The notes: generated by a model not told the origin, from the sequence alone. A DNA stretch of 64,000 nucleotides from Halomonas sp. DQ26W (GCF_003339685.1 NZ_QPKI01000019.1:1-64000); one strand, 5' to 3'; positions 1 to 9,701 are shown, counted from the stretch's first letter. Numbers and translations are program-made.

Positions 1-105
1 CGATGTGAGTGAATGTCCGATGGACGGTACTGTAGAGGCAGTAAGCGTGCCGACATTGGATAAACAAAATAAAAACAGATGGTTGCCATGAATTCGACAA
101 TCATA

Positions 106-206
106 CCTAATCAAGATTAGGCAAGATGTTGCCTGAATCGAGCAAGATCTTGCCCAGCGGGCAAGAAGTTGCCTAATTTTTCTTTGCCTTGTGGTAGGCA
201 TGCCTA
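106..206. promoter_or_regulatory. Cluster of short palindromes (operators or stacked hairpins)
   Basis: Five inverted repeats follow one another. CCTAATC-AA-GATTAGG lies at 106-121. Three related elements of the form GCAAGAnnTTGC have cores at 121-132, 142-153 and 161-172, so their starts are 21 and 19 bp apart. A perfect TAGGCATGCCTA lies at 195-206. The spacing of about two helical turns suits a multi-site repressor operator. Read as RNA, the third element is a 5-bp stem with a 4-nt loop followed by TAATTTTTCTTT, so a plus-strand terminator is also possible. No complete gene lies between here and eda, so the controlled gene would be left of the window. Confidence 0.5.
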
Positions 207-371
207 GCAAGGCTAACTCGAAACAGCGGCTACTGGGCATGCTTGCAGGTGAAGCAACGTGCCTCCTGAGGCATGATCCAGCTCTACATGGACGACACCA
301 CCTACGAGCGCCACGTCAGCGAGCAGCAGGGCAAGCTGAATGCCTTCTACCCGAGGCTGAGGCGACCATTT

Positions 372-402
372 AAAGAAAAAAGCCCGGCCGAGAGGCCGGG
401 CA
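372..402 (-). terminator. Rho-independent terminator after eda
   Basis: Read on the minus strand, GCCCGGCC-TCTC-GGCCGGGC forms a perfect 8-bp GC stem with a 4-nt loop, followed directly by TTTTTTCTTT. It lies about 50 bp past the eda stop codon and ends the zwf-pgl-eda transcript. Confidence 0.93.
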
Positions 403-449
403 TAAAGACAGCAGTTGGCTGCCGAGAGAGCACGGAAAAACAGGATGAA

Positions 450-1112
450 TCAGTGGTGGAAGCGCTCGGCGGCTTCGCGGGCCAGAGAACGGATAGCGTC
501 CCAATCCTCGGCTTCGATCAGCGACTTGGGGGTCAGCCAGGAACCGCCTACACACATCACATTCTTCAAGGCCAGGTAATCCTCGGCGTTATTCACGCCG
601 ATCCCGCCGGTGGGACAGAAACGCGCTTCGGGAATCGGGCCCGCAAAAGCCTTGAGTGCCTTGACGCCGCCGCTGGCCTCGGCAGGAAAGAACTTGAAGC
701 GCCGGTAGCCGTACTGCCAACCGGTCATCAACTCGGACACGGTGGCAACGCCGGGCAGCATGGGTACCGGGCTGGTCACACCGTAGCGATAGAGCGCCTC
801 GGTGGTCCCCGGAGTCACCACGAAGTCGGCACCGGCCTGCTCGGCCTGTCGGTACTGGGCCGGGGTCAGCACGGTGCCCACCCCGATGCTGGCCTGAGGC
901 AGCGCCTCGCAGAGACGGCGGATCGCCTCCAGGGCACAGTCGGTACGCAGCGTCACTTCCAGCACGGTCAACCCGCCCTCTACCAGGGCACGACCCAGCG
1001 GCACGGCATCTTCCAGCCGCTCGATGGCCAGCACCGGGATCACCTCGGCCTTGAGGCAGATGCTGTCGAGCTCGGTGGTCCGGGTGGAGGGAAGCTGTTT
1101 ATCGATGGTCAT
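450..1112 (-). CDS. eda: KDPG/KHG aldolase (Entner-Doudoroff)
   Basis: This 220-residue protein cleaves 2-keto-3-deoxy-6-phosphogluconate to pyruvate and glyceraldehyde 3-phosphate, the last step of the Entner-Doudoroff pathway, in the cytoplasm. The length is normal for the class I aldolase family. Visible motifs are the N-terminal VIPVLAIERLEDAVPL strand, the FKFFPAEASGG segment with the Schiff-base lysine, and the phosphate-binding TGGI. A longer open frame continues upstream, but it runs through pgl, so the ATG at 1112 (MTIDKQL) is chosen. It is the last gene of zwf-pgl-eda, 34 bp after pgl, and is closed by a strong terminator. No edd gene is in the window. Confidence 0.95.
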   Translation of the reverse strand: MTIDKQLPSTRTTELDSICLKAEVIPVLAIERLEDAVPLGRALVEGGLTVLEVTLRTDCALEAIRRLCEALPQASIGVGTVLTPAQYRQAEQAGADFVVTPGTTEALYRYGVTSPVPMLPGVATVSELMTGWQYGYRRFKFFPAEASGGVKALKAFAGPIPEARFCPTGGIGVNNAEDYLALKNVMCVGGSWLTPKSLIEAEDWDAIRSLAREAAERFHH

Positions 1113-1146
1113 GAGCAAGCACTCCAAAAAAGTCGGCCAATAACGA

Positions 1147-1824
1147 TCAGGGTGCCCAGTAGATGGCCAGCGGGCAGGAAAGAAAGGCGCGGATGGGAAG
1201 TTCGCGCAAGTCATCACCGTCCAGCGCACGGGCCAGAACGCTGCGCTTGTCGCCACCCGTGATGTGCAATACGTGACGGCGGGCCTGATGAAGCCGGTCT
1301 GCGCTGAGGGTAATGCGTGCCTGGGGCTGGCTCGGCGAGCGTACCGCGACGACGGCATCACCGGTGGAGAGCGCCAGCTCCAGCTCCCGGCTGTCGGGAA
1401 ACAGCGATGCCGTATGGCCGTCGCTGCCCATACCCAGCACCACCAGGCTCGCAGGCCAGCTCAACGCCTCGATGCGTCGGGACACCGCCTCGACGCCCTG
1501 CTCGGGCGTCTCGTCGTCGGTGACAAGCGAGATGAAATTGGCCGCCGCTGCAGGCCCCACCAATAGATGCTTCCGGACCAGTCGAGCATTGCTAGCTTCG
1601 GCGGATTCGGGAACCCAGCGCTCGTCGGCCAGGGTCACGTCGATCCGCGACCAGGGCAACTGCCGGGAGGCCAGGGCCTGGAAGAAGGGCACTGGTGTCG
1701 AGCCACCAGAGAGGATCAGCAGGACACGCTCCTGCCTCGCTAGGTCCTGCTCCAGAGCCTCTGCGACGGCTTCGGCGAGCTGTTCGGCAAGTTGATCCCG
1801 GGGCTTGGCATCCAATAGCGACAT
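1147..1824 (-). CDS. pgl: 6-Phosphogluconolactonase
   Basis: This enzyme hydrolyses 6-phosphogluconolactone to 6-phosphogluconate after Zwf. It has 225 residues, typical of the DevB/NagB-like Pgl family. Diagnostic segments are LILSGGSTPVPFFQAL near residue 50, DVTLADERWVP, and LGMGSDGHTASLFP with the conserved His of the active site. An open frame extends 10 codons further into zwf. The ATG at 1824 is preferred because it follows the zwf stop by one base and a GAGGA Shine-Dalgarno lies in the end of zwf, which points to translational coupling. It is the middle gene of zwf-pgl-eda. Confidence 0.94.
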   Translation of the reverse strand: MSLLDAKPRDQLAEQLAEAVAEALEQDLARQERVLLILSGGSTPVPFFQALASRQLPWSRIDVTLADERWVPESAEASNARLVRKHLLVGPAAAANFISLVTDDETPEQGVEAVSRRIEALSWPASLVVLGMGSDGHTASLFPDSRELELALSTGDAVVAVRSPSQPQARITLSADRLHQARRHVLHITGGDKRSVLARALDGDDLRELPIRAFLSCPLAIYWAP

Positions 1825-1825
1825 A

Positions 1826-3334
<1,509 letters not shown>

Positions 3335-3402
3335 GCACGCCCCCATCTGGTTAACTTACGGAAAAAATACGCCATTGCCACGCCGAACAGCAAGCATATT
3401 CT

Positions 3403-3412
3403 GTAATATTAC
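3403..3412. promoter_or_regulatory. Palindrome between zwf and hexR
   Basis: GTAATATTAC is a perfect 10-bp palindrome inside CTGTAATATTACGG, about 70 bp upstream of the zwf start. Its TGTAAT half-site matches the half-site I recall for gammaproteobacterial HexR boxes, but the two halves abut here instead of being separated. A role in HexR binding is inference. Confidence 0.4.
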
Positions 3413-3472
3413 GGCAAGAAGCCTTTGCCCTCTGCTACCGTTCGCGTCCTAACAAGGGTTCGCGCTAGGATA

Positions 3473-3499
3473 GTGGTGAAAATGTTGTTAAATCACCAC
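3473..3499. promoter_or_regulatory. Candidate HexR operator
   Basis: GTGGTGA-N13-TCACCAC is a perfect inverted repeat with 7-bp arms. Within it, TGTTGTTAAATCACC (3483-3497) resembles the TGTAATTAAATTACA box known for HexR at 11 of 15 positions. The site lies 54 bp before hexR and about 140 bp before zwf, so it could serve autorepression or the divergent promoter. Confidence 0.5.
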
Positions 3500-3552
3500 A
3501 TCACCCAACTGCCGGCGCATCGCGCCAAGCCGTCACGGAGAGCTCGCCCCCC

Positions 3553-4407
3553 ATGGCCAATCACGACCTGCTTCAGCGTATTCGCCAACGCCTCGAAGAG
3601 CTGAATCGCTCCGAGCGCAAGGTCGCGGACGTCATCCTCGCCGACCCCTCCCGCGCCACCGGCCTCAGTATCGCCAGCCTTGCCCAGGCGGCCTCCGTCA
3701 GCGAACCCACGGTAAACCGTTTCTGCCGCAGCTTCGATGCCAAGGGCTATCCGGACTTCAAGATCAAGCTAGCCCAGAGCCTGGCCGGCGGCACACCCTA
3801 TGTCAGCCAGGCGGTAGAACCGAGCGACGGCGCCACGGAGTACACACGCAAGATTTTCGGCGCCACCATCGCCGCGCTGGACGAGGCCAGCCGCGAGCTG
3901 GATCCGGCACGCATCGAGCGCGTGGTGGACTACCTGATCCAGGCCAAGCAGATTCACTTCTTCGGCCTTGGCGCTTCGGGTGCGGTGGCACAGGATGCCC
4001 AGCACAAGTTCTTTCGCTTCAACCTGCCGGTCACGTCCTACGTGGACGTGCTGATGCAGCGGATGGTGGCAGCCGCCTGTCATACCGGTGACGTGGTGGT
4101 GGTGATCTCCTGGACCGGCCGTACCCGGGAACTGGTCGACATCGCCCGCCTGGCACGTGAAAGCGGCGCAGTGGTGCTGGGTATCACCGCACCCGCCTCA
4201 CCGCTGGCCAGGGAGTGCACCGAGACGCTTGAAGTCGCCACTCCTGAGGATACCGACGTCTACATGCCGATGACCTCGCGCATGATCCAGCTCACCCTGA
4301 TCGACGTGCTGGCCACCGGCGTTACCCTGCGTCGCGGCGAGGACTTCCTGCCGCATCTGAAGAAGATAAAGGACAGCCTGCTGGAGACGCGCTACCCGGT
4401 CGGCTAG
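3553..4407 (+). CDS. hexR: RpiR-family regulator HexR
   Basis: This is a cytoplasmic transcriptional repressor of glucose catabolism that senses KDPG. The 284-residue protein has the RpiR layout. The N-terminal helix-turn-helix reads [35 protein letters not shown] (about residues 37-75, quoted in parts: [19 protein letters not shown] is the recognition region). A SIS sugar-phosphate-binding domain follows from about residue 120, with [20 protein letters not shown] and [17 protein letters not shown]. Its position divergent from zwf-pgl-eda is the classic HexR arrangement. The start is the ATG at 3553; the ribosome site (GGAGAG) is about 10 bases upstream. Confidence 0.93.
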   Translation: MANHDLLQRIRQRLEELNRSERKVADVILADPSRATGLSIASLAQAASVSEPTVNRFCRSFDAKGYPDFKIKLAQSLAGGTPYVSQAVEPSDGATEYTRKIFGATIAALDEASRELDPARIERVVDYLIQAKQIHFFGLGASGAVAQDAQHKFFRFNLPVTSYVDVLMQRMVAAACHTGDVVVVISWTGRTRELVDIARLARESGAVVLGITAPASPLARECTETLEVATPEDTDVYMPMTSRMIQLTLIDVLATGVTLRRGEDFLPHLKKIKDSLLETRYPVG

Positions 4408-4434
4408 CCAGGGAAACGTTGCGGTTATCGCCGG

Positions 4435-4450
4435 GGCGCCTCTCGGCGCC
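4435..4450 (+). other. Hairpin after hexR
   Basis: GGCGCC-TCTC-GGCGCC is a perfect 6-bp stem-loop 27 bp after hexR. There is no T-run behind it, so it is at best a weak or Rho-assisted terminator. The sequence that follows, up to 4560, holds no gene. Confidence 0.4.
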
Positions 4451-4560
4451 AGTCGCGATGGGAACCAGCGCTCCTACAGCTGTCTTGTCATACCATGGTG
4501 GTAACTGCTAGGCGCCTTTCGGCGCGATCGTTCGTCAAGCAGTGCTTCCCAGGACGTTGC

Positions 4561-4929
4561 TCAAGGACCATCGGTAACGACCAGGGCCGTGACGGCGATC
4601 TCCACCTTCAGTTCGTCGGCGGGCATGGGTGCACAGACGCAGGTACGAGCCGGGGCATGGCCGGTGGGCACCCAGGCATCCCACACCGCGTTCATGGCGG
4701 CGAAGTCGTGGCCGTCCTTGAGGTAGAGGGTTGCCGTGAGCAGGTTCTCCCGGTCGGAGCCGATCTCGGCGAGCAGCGCATCGACTCGTGCCAGCATGCT
4801 CTCGGTCTGCTCGGTGATGCCACCCTGGCGCGCCTCGGGCCCGGCGACCTGGCCGCAGAGATAGGCGATGCCGTTGTGGATCACGGCGCGGCTCATGCGA
4901 GCCTTGGTGTCGTGGCGAACGATGGTCAT
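4561..4929 (-). CDS. RidA/YjgF/YER057c/UK114 family protein
   Basis: This 122-residue protein belongs to the Rid family, small trimeric enzymes that hydrolyse reactive enamine/imine intermediates released by PLP enzymes, or related deaminases. Visible family features are [45 protein letters not shown] and the C-terminal [24 protein letters not shown]. The canonical Arg lies in APARTC. An open frame extends 11 codons upstream, but the ATG at 4929 has a perfect GGAGG 6 bases before it. It stands alone between hexR and a DksA-like gene, both transcribed independently. The Rid subfamily (RidA itself or Rid4-7) cannot be settled by eye. Confidence 0.88.
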   Translation of the reverse strand: MTIVRHDTKARMSRAVIHNGIAYLCGQVAGPEARQGGITEQTESMLARVDALLAEIGSDRENLLTATLYLKDGHDFAAMNAVWDAWVPTGHAPARTCVCAPMPADELKVEIAVTALVVTDGP

Positions 4930-4998
4930 GAGACCTCCAGTGAGCTGAGACAGCGGAAACAACCGCCGTGGAAATGATTGAGCGTAAATCTTACCGCA

Positions 4999-5340
4999 TC
5001 ACTCGGCACAGTCGATGCATTTCAGAACCAATGGATCCCACTCCAGGCGTTTCTTGCTGATCCATTCCCCACATTCTATGCATTCGCCATACTCACCTTT
5101 CTCGATTCGAGCCAATGCCCCGGTTATGCGTCGCAGAGCCAATTGTCGGCGCTCTTCCTCGGCCTTGGCCATGGCCTGGCCTTGCATGGCGTCCATGCGT
5201 GACAACCGCCCGACAGCGGTCTGGTCGAGCATTACGGTGTCGCGAGCACCGCTGCTCGACTGGCTCTCCTCGGTCAATTCCACTCGTAATGACTCGAGTC
5301 GCTCGACGACAGCCGACATATCGAGTTCAGGATGATTCAT
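4999..5340 (-). CDS. DksA/TraR-family zinc-finger protein
   Basis: This 113-residue protein has an N-terminal coiled-coil half (VERLESLRVELTEESQSS, then AMAKAEEERRQLALRRITGALARIEKGEYG) and a C-terminal four-cysteine finger, GECIECGEW...LKCIDCAE. The family binds the secondary channel of RNA polymerase and tunes initiation. It is shorter than DksA (about 150) and longer than TraR (about 73), so it is a DksA-like paralogue rather than DksA itself. The start at 5340 has GGAGG at good spacing; the longer upstream frame (to 5421) lacks support. It is divergent from the MFS gene at 5478. Confidence 0.88.
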   Translation of the reverse strand: MNHPELDMSAVVERLESLRVELTEESQSSSGARDTVMLDQTAVGRLSRMDAMQGQAMAKAEEERRQLALRRITGALARIEKGEYGECIECGEWISKKRLEWDPLVLKCIDCAE

Positions 5341-5477
5341 GCTTGCCTCCTCCCTGCGCGCCGGACCGCGTTGATAGAAAAAACAGGCCCGGCAAACTGC
5401 TATCATACGTCGCCCCGCCAACCACGTGGCAGGCTTGTTCTGCTGACCTCATCATGCCAGCACTAACGGAGAGCGTC

Positions 5478-6671
5478 ATGGGCTACCGGACCCTATTGCG
5501 GGATCATCGCGGCCTGCTGGGCATATCGTTCCTGGCGATGTTTACCTCGAGCCTGGGGCAGAGCTTCTTCATCGGCCTGTTCCAGGTACCGATCAGCCAG
5601 CAACTGGAGCTTACGGCAGGCCAGTTCGGCACCGCTTATGCCCTGGTGACCCTGGTCGCCGGCTTCGCCATGTTGCGCCTGGGCCCCAGTATCGACTGGG
5701 TCTCTCCGCGGCGCTTCGCCGTGATCGTGCTGGCCGCCCTGACAGGCGGCGTATTGCTGCTGACCCTGTCGCCCTGGTGGGTGCTGGGCTTGCTGGGACT
5801 CGGCCTGGTCCGCCTGTGCGGCCAGGGTATGATGACGCACCTCGGCAACACCTTGGCCGGGCGAGAGTTCGTGACCATGCGGGGCCGCGCCCTTGGCCTG
5901 GCGGGCATGGGAATCATGCTCGGGGAAACCCTGCTGCCCCCGCTGATGGCCGCGCTGCTGGTCTTCCTTGGCTGGCGCGAATTATGGTGGCTCTTCGCGC
6001 TGGTGCTGGCCGGGCTCTGGGTACCCCTGCTGCTACGCGCACCCTGGCCAAGGGCACCAGGCCAGCGTCCGGTGGAAGGCCAGCCCCGCCATGGCCCCCG
6101 CCCCTTCCGCGACCCTAACTTCTGGAAACTTCTGCCGCTGCTGATGACACTACCGATCACCATGACCGGTCTCTTCATCTATCAGGCGGTCATGACACAT
6201 GAGCTAGGCAGTAGTCTTGGCGTCTATGCCCTGGCACTTGCAGGCATGGGGCTGGCCAAGCTGCCCGGCGCCCTGCTCGGCGGCCGCTGGGTCGACAGGC
6301 TGGGGCCGGTTCGCCTGGCCAGGCTCTACCTGTTGCCCTTCGCCGTGGCGTTGGTCATTGCGATCACATTCGGTGGGCATCTCGGCGTGTGGGCACTGAT
6401 GGTCGGCGGCGGGCTTGCCATCGGCTCGCAGGAGCCGATCGCCACCAGCCTGCTGGTTCGTATCTGGGGTGCCGAACACCTGGGTACCGTTCGGGCAACC
6501 CTGAGTGCCTGTATGGTCTTTGCCACCGGCCTGGCACCCGCAGTACTCGGTTTCGCTCTGGACCTGGGCGCCGGCTTCCCGTCGATACTTGCCGGCATGC
6601 TGGCGTTTCTTGTCGGGGGCTGGTGGCTGGCCCAGGGCGTGCTGGCAAGCCAGGCCACACGGGACGCCTGA
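5478..6671 (+). CDS. MFS transporter
   Basis: This 397-residue inner-membrane protein has about 12 hydrophobic segments and the MFS half-repeat structure, with a charged central loop (RAPWPRAPGQRPVEGQPRHGP, quoted in part) between the two halves. A basic loop after helix 2, SIDWVSPRRFAV, and GGRWVDRLGPVRLARLY in the second half match the conserved MFS loop 2/3 and 8/9 signatures. The long frame upstream of 5478 overlaps the divergent gene; the ATG at 5478 has GGAGAG eight bases upstream. The substrate cannot be read from the sequence. A GC hairpin without a T-run follows at about 6690-6706. Confidence 0.85.
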   Translation: MGYRTLLRDHRGLLGISFLAMFTSSLGQSFFIGLFQVPISQQLELTAGQFGTAYALVTLVAGFAMLRLGPSIDWVSPRRFAVIVLAALTGGVLLLTLSPWWVLGLLGLGLVRLCGQGMMTHLGNTLAGREFVTMRGRALGLAGMGIMLGETLLPPLMAALLVFLGWRELWWLFALVLAGLWVPLLLRAPWPRAPGQRPVEGQPRHGPRPFRDPNFWKLLPLLMTLPITMTGLFIYQAVMTHELGSSLGVYALALAGMGLAKLPGALLGGRWVDRLGPVRLARLYLLPFAVALVIAITFGGHLGVWALMVGGGLAIGSQEPIATSLLVRIWGAEHLGTVRATLSACMVFATGLAPAVLGFALDLGAGFPSILAGMLAFLVGGWWLAQGVLASQATRDA

Positions 6672-6737
6672 GTCGGCAACGCCGGCTCGGGGCCGGCGCT
6701 GTCGTCAAGATTGCCTGATTGGTTGTCCGTTCAACGT

Positions 6738-7592
6738 TCAACGTAACAATAGCAGCGGCACGCTGGCCCGCCGCAGCATCGCGGTGGTGGTACTGCCCAC
6801 CAGCAGATGGCGGATGCGCGAGTGGCCGTAGGCGCCCATCACCAGCAGGTCGATGCCCTTCTCCTCCTTATAGGCCCGCAGGGTCTCCTCCACCTCGCCG
6901 GCGCGGATCGCCCCTTCGGCCTCGTGGCCAGCCTCGCGCAGCGCCGTCAGCGCCCATTCGAGCTGCGAGCGGTTGTCGCCGGTCTCGGCGCCGACGATCA
7001 CCACGTGCACCGGAATGCCGTTGAACAACGGGCTTTTCGCCAGCATCTCGACGCCCTTGCGGGTAGTCTTGCTGCCGTCGAAGGCGAGCATCACCTGCTC
7101 GGGGGTCTTGAAGCCGTCCGGTACCATCAGGATGGGGCGATGCAGCGTGCGCACCACCCGCTCCAGATTCGAGCCCAGATGGTCGGCGGCCTGATGTGCG
7201 GTTTCGCCGCGCTTGCCGATCACCAACAGGCGGATCTCATCCTGAAGCTCGTCCAGGGTCTCAACCAAGGTGCCGTTACGCTGACGGGTAGCGGGATCAC
7301 TCACTCCCCCCTCGATGGCCCGCTCCTTGGCCGCCTTGAGCATCAGCCGCCCCTGCTCCTGGGCCACCTTGGCGCGCTGTTCATCGAGTTGGGAGAGCTC
7401 CTCGAGCAGATGTTCGCGGGAGCCCAACCCGATGTTGCCCGAAAGGTCCGCCTCGGCAGTCTGTGGGTGGTTGTCCACCACGTGCAGGAAGGTCAGCGGC
7501 GCCTCCAGTGCCTGGCTGGCCCAGGCGGCGTAGTCGCACACCCCCTCCGAGAACTGCGAGCCGTCGATGGCGGCCATTACCTGTTCGGTCAT
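6738..7592 (-). CDS. Tandem-domain universal stress protein (copy A)
   Basis: This 284-residue cytoplasmic protein carries two Usp domains. The first begins MAAIDGSQFSEGVCDYAAW and the second begins near residue 160 with VMLAFDGSKTTRKGVEML. It ends in LVMGAYGHSRIRHLLVGSTTTAMLRRASVPLLLLR, whose G-x2-G-x9-G(S/T) pattern is the ATP-binding motif of the ATP-type Usp group. It is nearly identical to the gene at 9702-10556 over the second domain, with one 184-bp stretch that differs at a single base. Such proteins are induced by growth arrest or stress; the target is unknown. Confidence 0.92.
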   Translation of the reverse strand: MTEQVMAAIDGSQFSEGVCDYAAWASQALEAPLTFLHVVDNHPQTAEADLSGNIGLGSREHLLEELSQLDEQRAKVAQEQGRLMLKAAKERAIEGGVSDPATRQRNGTLVETLDELQDEIRLLVIGKRGETAHQAADHLGSNLERVVRTLHRPILMVPDGFKTPEQVMLAFDGSKTTRKGVEMLAKSPLFNGIPVHVVIVGAETGDNRSQLEWALTALREAGHEAEGAIRAGEVEETLRAYKEEKGIDLLVMGAYGHSRIRHLLVGSTTTAMLRRASVPLLLLR

Positions 7593-7703
7593 CGTGTCGT
7601 TTCCTGACTGGCGTATATCGTTATAGGTCCTTCCGTTTCTACCTCATCGGCCAGGGGCTTGACCAGACGCCAGATCAACGCAGGGTGATTTTTCAGGAAG
7701 AAA

Positions 7704-7811
7704 CTATTGCAGGAGGGATGAAACTGCTCCCACATGCGTCAACACCAGCCGATGCATGGCCCGCGTGCAGGCTACGTAGAGCAGGTTGCATTCCATGGCG
7801 GTGGCATAATT
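7704..7811 (-). pseudogene. C-terminal remnant of a UvrD/Rep-type helicase
   Basis: Translated on the minus strand, this segment reads NYATAMECNLLYVACTRAM followed by HRLVLTHVGAVSSLLQ and a stop. NLLYVACTRAM-HRL is helicase motif VI of superfamily 1 (UvrD/Rep/HelD-like) enzymes, which always lies near the C-terminus. Upstream in the same frame the sequence (rich in KTPTPQ) no longer resembles a helicase, and no ATPase domain is present. The fragment is therefore the tail of a deleted gene. Which helicase it came from cannot be told from 36 residues. Confidence 0.65.
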
Positions 7812-7923
7812 CTGGGGTGTGGGGGTTTTCTTTGGTTCTTCACACTTTGGCGTGAATCTGCTCTGCACAGACTGCATTGTGGAAGGACGCCTTGGTGATA
7901 GCGACGCAGGCGCTCCTTGTTGG

Positions 7924-8044
7924 AGCGCTCGGTTCGGCGCTCCGGCTCCGCATCGCGACTGACGCCGTCAGGCGCCTTGGCGGAGGCCACGGCATTGACG
8001 ATGGTCGCCGGCACTGGCAACCCCGCCGGGAGGCCTGCGGCCTC
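7924..8044. repeat. 121-bp direct repeat, copy 1
   Basis: This copy matches 8114-8234 over its full 121 bp with 9 mismatches and no gaps, at an offset of exactly 190 bp. It contains CGCGACTGACGCCGTCAGGCG, whose TGACGCCGTCA core is an imperfect dyad, and GGAGGCCTGCGGCCTC, which is also dyad-rich. The short GC-rich dyads and a duplicated intergenic position suggest a REP/BIME-like dispersed element. Confidence 0.8.
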
Positions 8045-8113
8045 CAGTCGTGAGCTGAAGCTACTCCTACAGGGTGGTAGTTATCTGATATGGCAGGAAA
8101 AAGTCGCTGTAGC

Positions 8114-8234
8114 AGCGCTCGGCTCGGCGCCCCGACTCTGCATCGCGACTGACGCCGCCAGGCGCCTTGGCGGAGGCCACAGCGTTGGCGATGGTCGCCG
8201 GCACGGGCAACCCCGCCGGGAGGCCTGCGGCCTC
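8114..8234. repeat. 121-bp direct repeat, copy 2
   Basis: Second copy of the element at 7924-8044, in the same orientation and about 93% identical. The 69-bp spacer between the copies is unrelated to either. The pair lies between a helicase-tail remnant and a monooxygenase-like remnant, in a region with no intact gene. Confidence 0.8.
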
Positions 8235-8269
8235 TTCACGCCAGTCTGCGTAGTACCTTTTCTTTGACT

Positions 8270-8498
8270 GCTTTTGGGGCCTTTCCATGCGGCAAAGTCC
8301 TGAGGTTCGTCGGTATAGACACAGACGTTGGCATGATGCACGTCACCGTCAGGCGACTCGACATGCGCCGAGAAGAATTCCTTGATCTCGCGACGGCTGC
8401 AGTGCGCCTCAAAGGCCTCACGGCAGGTCCATATCTCATGCAAGACGATCGGGTAACTGGCCCCTTTAGCATTCGGGTGGTCGATATGCCGCGTTCGT
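8270..8498 (-). pseudogene. Possible monooxygenase-family (ABM) remnant
   Basis: In one minus-strand frame the segment encodes GASYPIVLHEIWTCREAFEAHC and then REIKEFFSAHVESPDGD. HE-x-W-x5-F-x-AH resembles the central strand-helix of antibiotic-biosynthesis monooxygenase-like (YgiN-type) proteins. The frame is closed upstream by a TGA after only a few more codons, and downstream it runs into the 121-bp repeat. There is no normal start codon. I read it as a 5'-truncated fragment; the family call is tentative. Confidence 0.3.
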
Positions 8499-8592
8499 GA
8501 GTATCATGATTTGGCTCCACCAGGCTTCCGTGGGCTTTGCCAGGGAAATAGCCGGCACACGGCGTGCCGACTGGTGTAAAGGCTGCCAAGCA

Positions 8593-9609
8593 TCAATTGC
8601 CCTTGATATGTGCAACGAGCGCATCGGCAAAGGTGTCGGTCGTCCCCTTGCCACCGAGGTCCGGGGTCACCTGCTCGGAGCCTGACTCCAGCACACCACG
8701 TATGGCGGCGCGCACTCTGCTGGCCTTTTCCTGCATATTCAAGTGATCGAGCATATCGGCGGCAGCCAGCAGCAGCGCACAGGGGTTGGCAACCCCCTGA
8801 CCGGCAATATCGGGTGCCGAGCCATGCACGGCCTCGAAAATGGCCACGTCCGAACCGATATTGGATCCCGGGGCCAGCCCCAGACCACCGACGAGCCCGG
8901 CGCAGAGATCGGACAAGATGTCGCCAAACAGATTGGTCGTCACGATGACGTCGAACCGGTGGGGGTTCATGACCAGCTGCATGCAGGCATTGTCGACGAT
9001 CATCTCCTCGAATTCGATCGCGGGGTACTCCTTGGCCACTTCACGCGCCACATCGAGGAACAGGCCAGAACTGGTCTTGATGATGTTGGCCTTGTGCACG
9101 GCGGTGACCTTCTTGCGACCTCGCTGGCGCGCCAGCTCGAAGGCATAGCGCACGATGCGCTCCGACCCCTGACGCGTCACTCGGATAGAGGACAGCGCCG
9201 TCTCGCCATCCTCTGACATGCTCTGCCCGTCGGAGAGATAAGCACCTTCGGTGTTCTCACGTACGGTGATCAGATCGATATCGTTGTAGCGAGAACGGGT
9301 ACCGGGAAAGCTGATTGCCGGTCTAACATTGGCATAGAGATCAAAGTGGAGACGCAGCTGCACGTTGATCGAGGAGAAACCTTTACCGATGGGTGTCGTG
9401 AGCGGTCCTTTCAGGGCGATGCGGTGCTGCTTGATGGCCTCGAGAGTCTCCTTGGGTATCAGCGTGCCATGCTTGTCGAGCGCTTCCAGTCCGGCTTCGA
9501 AGAATTCGTAGTGAAAGCCGCAGTCCAGTGCATCCAGAACCCGTAGGGTGGCGTGCATGATTTCGGGGCCGATACCATCCCCTTTCAGGACTGCAATTGT
9601 CTGGCTCAT
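8593..9609 (-). CDS. NAD-type isocitrate dehydrogenase (IDH3/IMDH family)
   Basis: This 338-residue beta-decarboxylating dehydrogenase most likely oxidises isocitrate to 2-oxoglutarate with NAD+. Motifs in order are IAVLKGDGIGPEI at the N-terminus, the substrate region NVQLRLHFDLYANVRP, ITVRENTEGAYLSD (isocitrate-type NTEG, unlike the LTGG of isopropylmalate dehydrogenases), VHKANIIKTSSGLF, the metal site TNLFGDILSDLCAGLVGGLG, and FEAVHGSAPDIAGQGVANP. The start at 9609 has GAGGAGGAG upstream. It lies downstream of copy B of the Usp gene but is separated by a terminator. Related substrates (homoisocitrate, tartrate) cannot be excluded. Confidence 0.85.
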   Translation of the reverse strand: MSQTIAVLKGDGIGPEIMHATLRVLDALDCGFHYEFFEAGLEALDKHGTLIPKETLEAIKQHRIALKGPLTTPIGKGFSSINVQLRLHFDLYANVRPAISFPGTRSRYNDIDLITVRENTEGAYLSDGQSMSEDGETALSSIRVTRQGSERIVRYAFELARQRGRKKVTAVHKANIIKTSSGLFLDVAREVAKEYPAIEFEEMIVDNACMQLVMNPHRFDVIVTTNLFGDILSDLCAGLVGGLGLAPGSNIGSDVAIFEAVHGSAPDIAGQGVANPCALLLAAADMLDHLNMQEKASRVRAAIRGVLESGSEQVTPDLGGKGTTDTFADALVAHIKGN

Positions 9610-9650
9610 CGCGCTCTCCTCCTCGTACATGATGTGGTGGGAACAAGGGA

Positions 9651-9692
9651 AAATAAAAAAGCCGGCGCACTTCCCGCAGGAAGGGCCGACTG
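9651..9692 (-). terminator. Terminator after Usp copy B
   Basis: On the minus strand GTCGGC...CTTCC-TGCG-GGAAG...GCCGGC folds into an interrupted stem of about 11 bp and is followed by TTTTTTATTTT. It sits just past the Usp copy B stop and before the isocitrate dehydrogenase start. Confidence 0.85.
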
Positions 9693-9701
9693 GGGTAAGC
9701 G

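Noticed and set aside
121-172. Short CRISPR-like array or type III antitoxin repeat
   Set aside because: The repeated units are palindromes only 19-21 bp apart with no spacers of CRISPR size. No toxin or cas gene lies nearby.
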